The position numbers were made by a program, and so were the translations under genes. Below the pieces are notes generated by a model that saw only the letters and a list, made by a program, of their open reading frames with translations, had not been told where the DNA came from and made no database searches. This document shows positions 62,255 to 64,000 of a DNA stretch of 64,000 nt, piece after piece (position 1 is the stretch's first letter; each line of letters opens with the position of its first letter). The stretch comes from Hybos culiciformis (taxonomy: Eukaryota; Arthropoda; Insecta; Diptera; Hybotidae), in contig OZ023274.1 of the NCBI GenBank assembly GCA_964007475.1, positions 83,490,346 through 83,554,345 on the forward strand, written 5' to 3'.

Positions 62255-64000
62255 CTGAAAAGGCGAAAGAAGAAAATAAATAAAATAAACAATCATTCAC
62301 AATTTGTAACATATGTTAGACACATAAATTAGAAAGAGAACATTAATTGAATTTGACATCTCTGTATACCAATATATATTGGTATTGTGTCTAATATATG
62401 AACTAATGAAATGTACAATAGACATGACCGGGTCTACTTTAATTTTGTAACGATACACAGAATGGGTAAAAAAATATAGGTATATGTACATTATTGTATT
62501 TTCAACAATTTATTGAAAATTCTTATGAAAGTGTGTTTTGCTAATGTAAACAGGATTTAAGTACAGCACAATTGTATATATATTATATTTATATACGAAC
62601 ATATTAATAAAATACAATTTTTATTTATGAATCTGTTGTTTCTTCAAGTTATCAAGTAAAATTATTAAAGTTATATGAAATTACAATTAAATATAAATTA
62701 TATCAATGTTAAAAGTTGTGGCCATAATTTTAAGGGCAAAATTCACTTTAAGAGTGTTATTATTATGGTATTGGCTTTTGATAATTTTTAAAATCTAAAA
62801 CTAGATAATTGAGTTATTCAATTTAGATTTAAGTGTTTTTGATTATATCCAATTAGGAAATTTAATTTTTGTTTTTTTTAAATATAAGCTTTGTTTTAAA
62901 GTAACGGTTTGAACATATTTATATGTTCAGATTTGTAAATTATTAAAAAAAACATATTGGTCAGAAATTATTGCATTGAGAAATTTAGATTTCTGTTTCA
63001 TAAATCAGATCTTAAGGCCTGTAGTGATTTCCGGTTTCTAGACAGTTAAAATTTGTTAGTCAAATCCACATTAATTTTCAATGAAAACATTAACATTTTA
63101 AAATCTTCTCATTCTTCTTTAAAAAGACACATCTCTAGAATACTTAAATTGAGATTTATCTTTTTATTTTCTTTTAATTTGAATAATTTTTATTACATTT
63201 TTCTTATAATAATAAAATGTGTAATGTTGAAATTTTTTTAAAATGTACTGAAATCTTTAAATTTAGTATAAATGTAATTGTGTATACAATATTTTTAATA
63301 TAAATAAATCATTGCTGGAATTTTATTGATAATTAATCATTTTTATTGTTATGTTTTTGGGGGAAATGTAAATTTAATGGATTCTTAAGATGACGGATGC
63401 TGCTGTATATACAAAACTTACTTTACCTACATTACACACTTTGTCAGAAATAAAAATAATAAAGGTTTTTTTTTCATAATAAAATAACTTTTATTGCATT
63501 AATAAAATTAAGACAGCGATGAAGATAAGATTTTGATAAATTATGTAAACGATTGATTTTCAGAGATAAATGAATGATAATAAGAAGACATTGAAGTTAA
63601 CATTTTTTGAATGAATTTATTATTTTTTGTAATATAGACTTTTTAAATTTCAAACTTATTGAAATCAGCGGGTGAGTTTAGTTACATTATTGTCAATTTC
63701 TTGTGATATGAATAAATTTAACTTTTGTGATTATATTGCATGCGATAAACTAATCAAAAATCCAAAATTATCTCGAGACTATTTTAGTCTGAAAATGAAA
63801 TGAATAATATATTGGAATCAAAATTGAAAAAAAATGTATTCTCTAAAATTTTTTAGAATTTTATTGATTTATTTAATATGAAGTTGTATTTATATTATTA
63901 TGCCAATAATTTAATTTTTAAATTTCAAAAATATTTACGTACTTATTATATGAACTAAAGTATTATATAATGTATAAGTAATTAATTCTGATTGTATGAA
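62255..64000 (-). other. Receptor intron (to window end)
   Basis: Lies upstream of the last receptor exon on the minus strand. I find no open segment resembling TM1-TM5 of a GPCR here, so the intron extends past the window. The DNA is A+T-rich with no recognisable repeat. Confidence 0.6.

Overview
The window is eukaryotic and very A+T-rich. It is dominated by long introns or intergenic DNA full of poly-A/poly-T runs and microsatellites. A serotonin 5-HT1-type receptor exon, small four-pass membrane paralogs, a jockey-like LINE, tRNA-derived SINEs and TTAA-flanked MITEs point to an arthropod, most likely an insect. I cannot name the species. No operons, CRISPR arrays or prokaryotic features are present. 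All identifications come from reading the sequence; no database search was possible.

Layout. (1) 1-18,400 holds most of the gene content. A plus-strand split gene, which I do not recognise, can be pieced together from short exons with matching phases and GTAAGT/GTATGT donors: 4686-4715 (weak), 6902-6981, a 14-nt microexon at 7159-7172, 8498-8557 and a terminal exon at 16422-16522. Its last intron (about 7.9 kb) would hold an intact intronless four-TM gene (9461-9913), a minus-strand two-exon coding fragment (11279-11765), a palindromic repeat and a decayed LINE (about 13,100-16,310). A paralog of the four-TM gene lies at 17947-18375. The two paralogs share a 24-bp block about 120 bp upstream of their ATGs. 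A decayed coding relic sits at about 3133-3412.

(2) 18,400-61,600 is about 43 kb with no convincing gene. It contains two copies of a tRNA-derived SINE with poly-T tails (31587-31714 plus; 59404-59547 minus), a more degraded SINE-like patch near 40 kb, a piggyBac-type MITE (42204-42722) carrying repeated 20-bp palindromes, an unclassified MITE (46057-46519) with 17-bp TIRs and a 5-bp target duplication, and several local tandem duplications.

(3) 61,601-64,000 holds the last coding exon of a 5-HT1-type serotonin receptor on the minus strand (long Gln/Asn/Ser-rich loop 3, TM6, TM7, C-tail), preceded by intron that runs to the end of the window.

The most unusual repeat is a 424-bp element made of two adjacent imperfect palindromes. 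It occurs at 6249-6672, in inverted orientation at 12626-13049, and as a shortened, internally inverted copy at 57610-57955. One copy sits inside a second repeat whose unoccupied counterpart is also in the window (10485-10762), which gives a filled/empty-site comparison.
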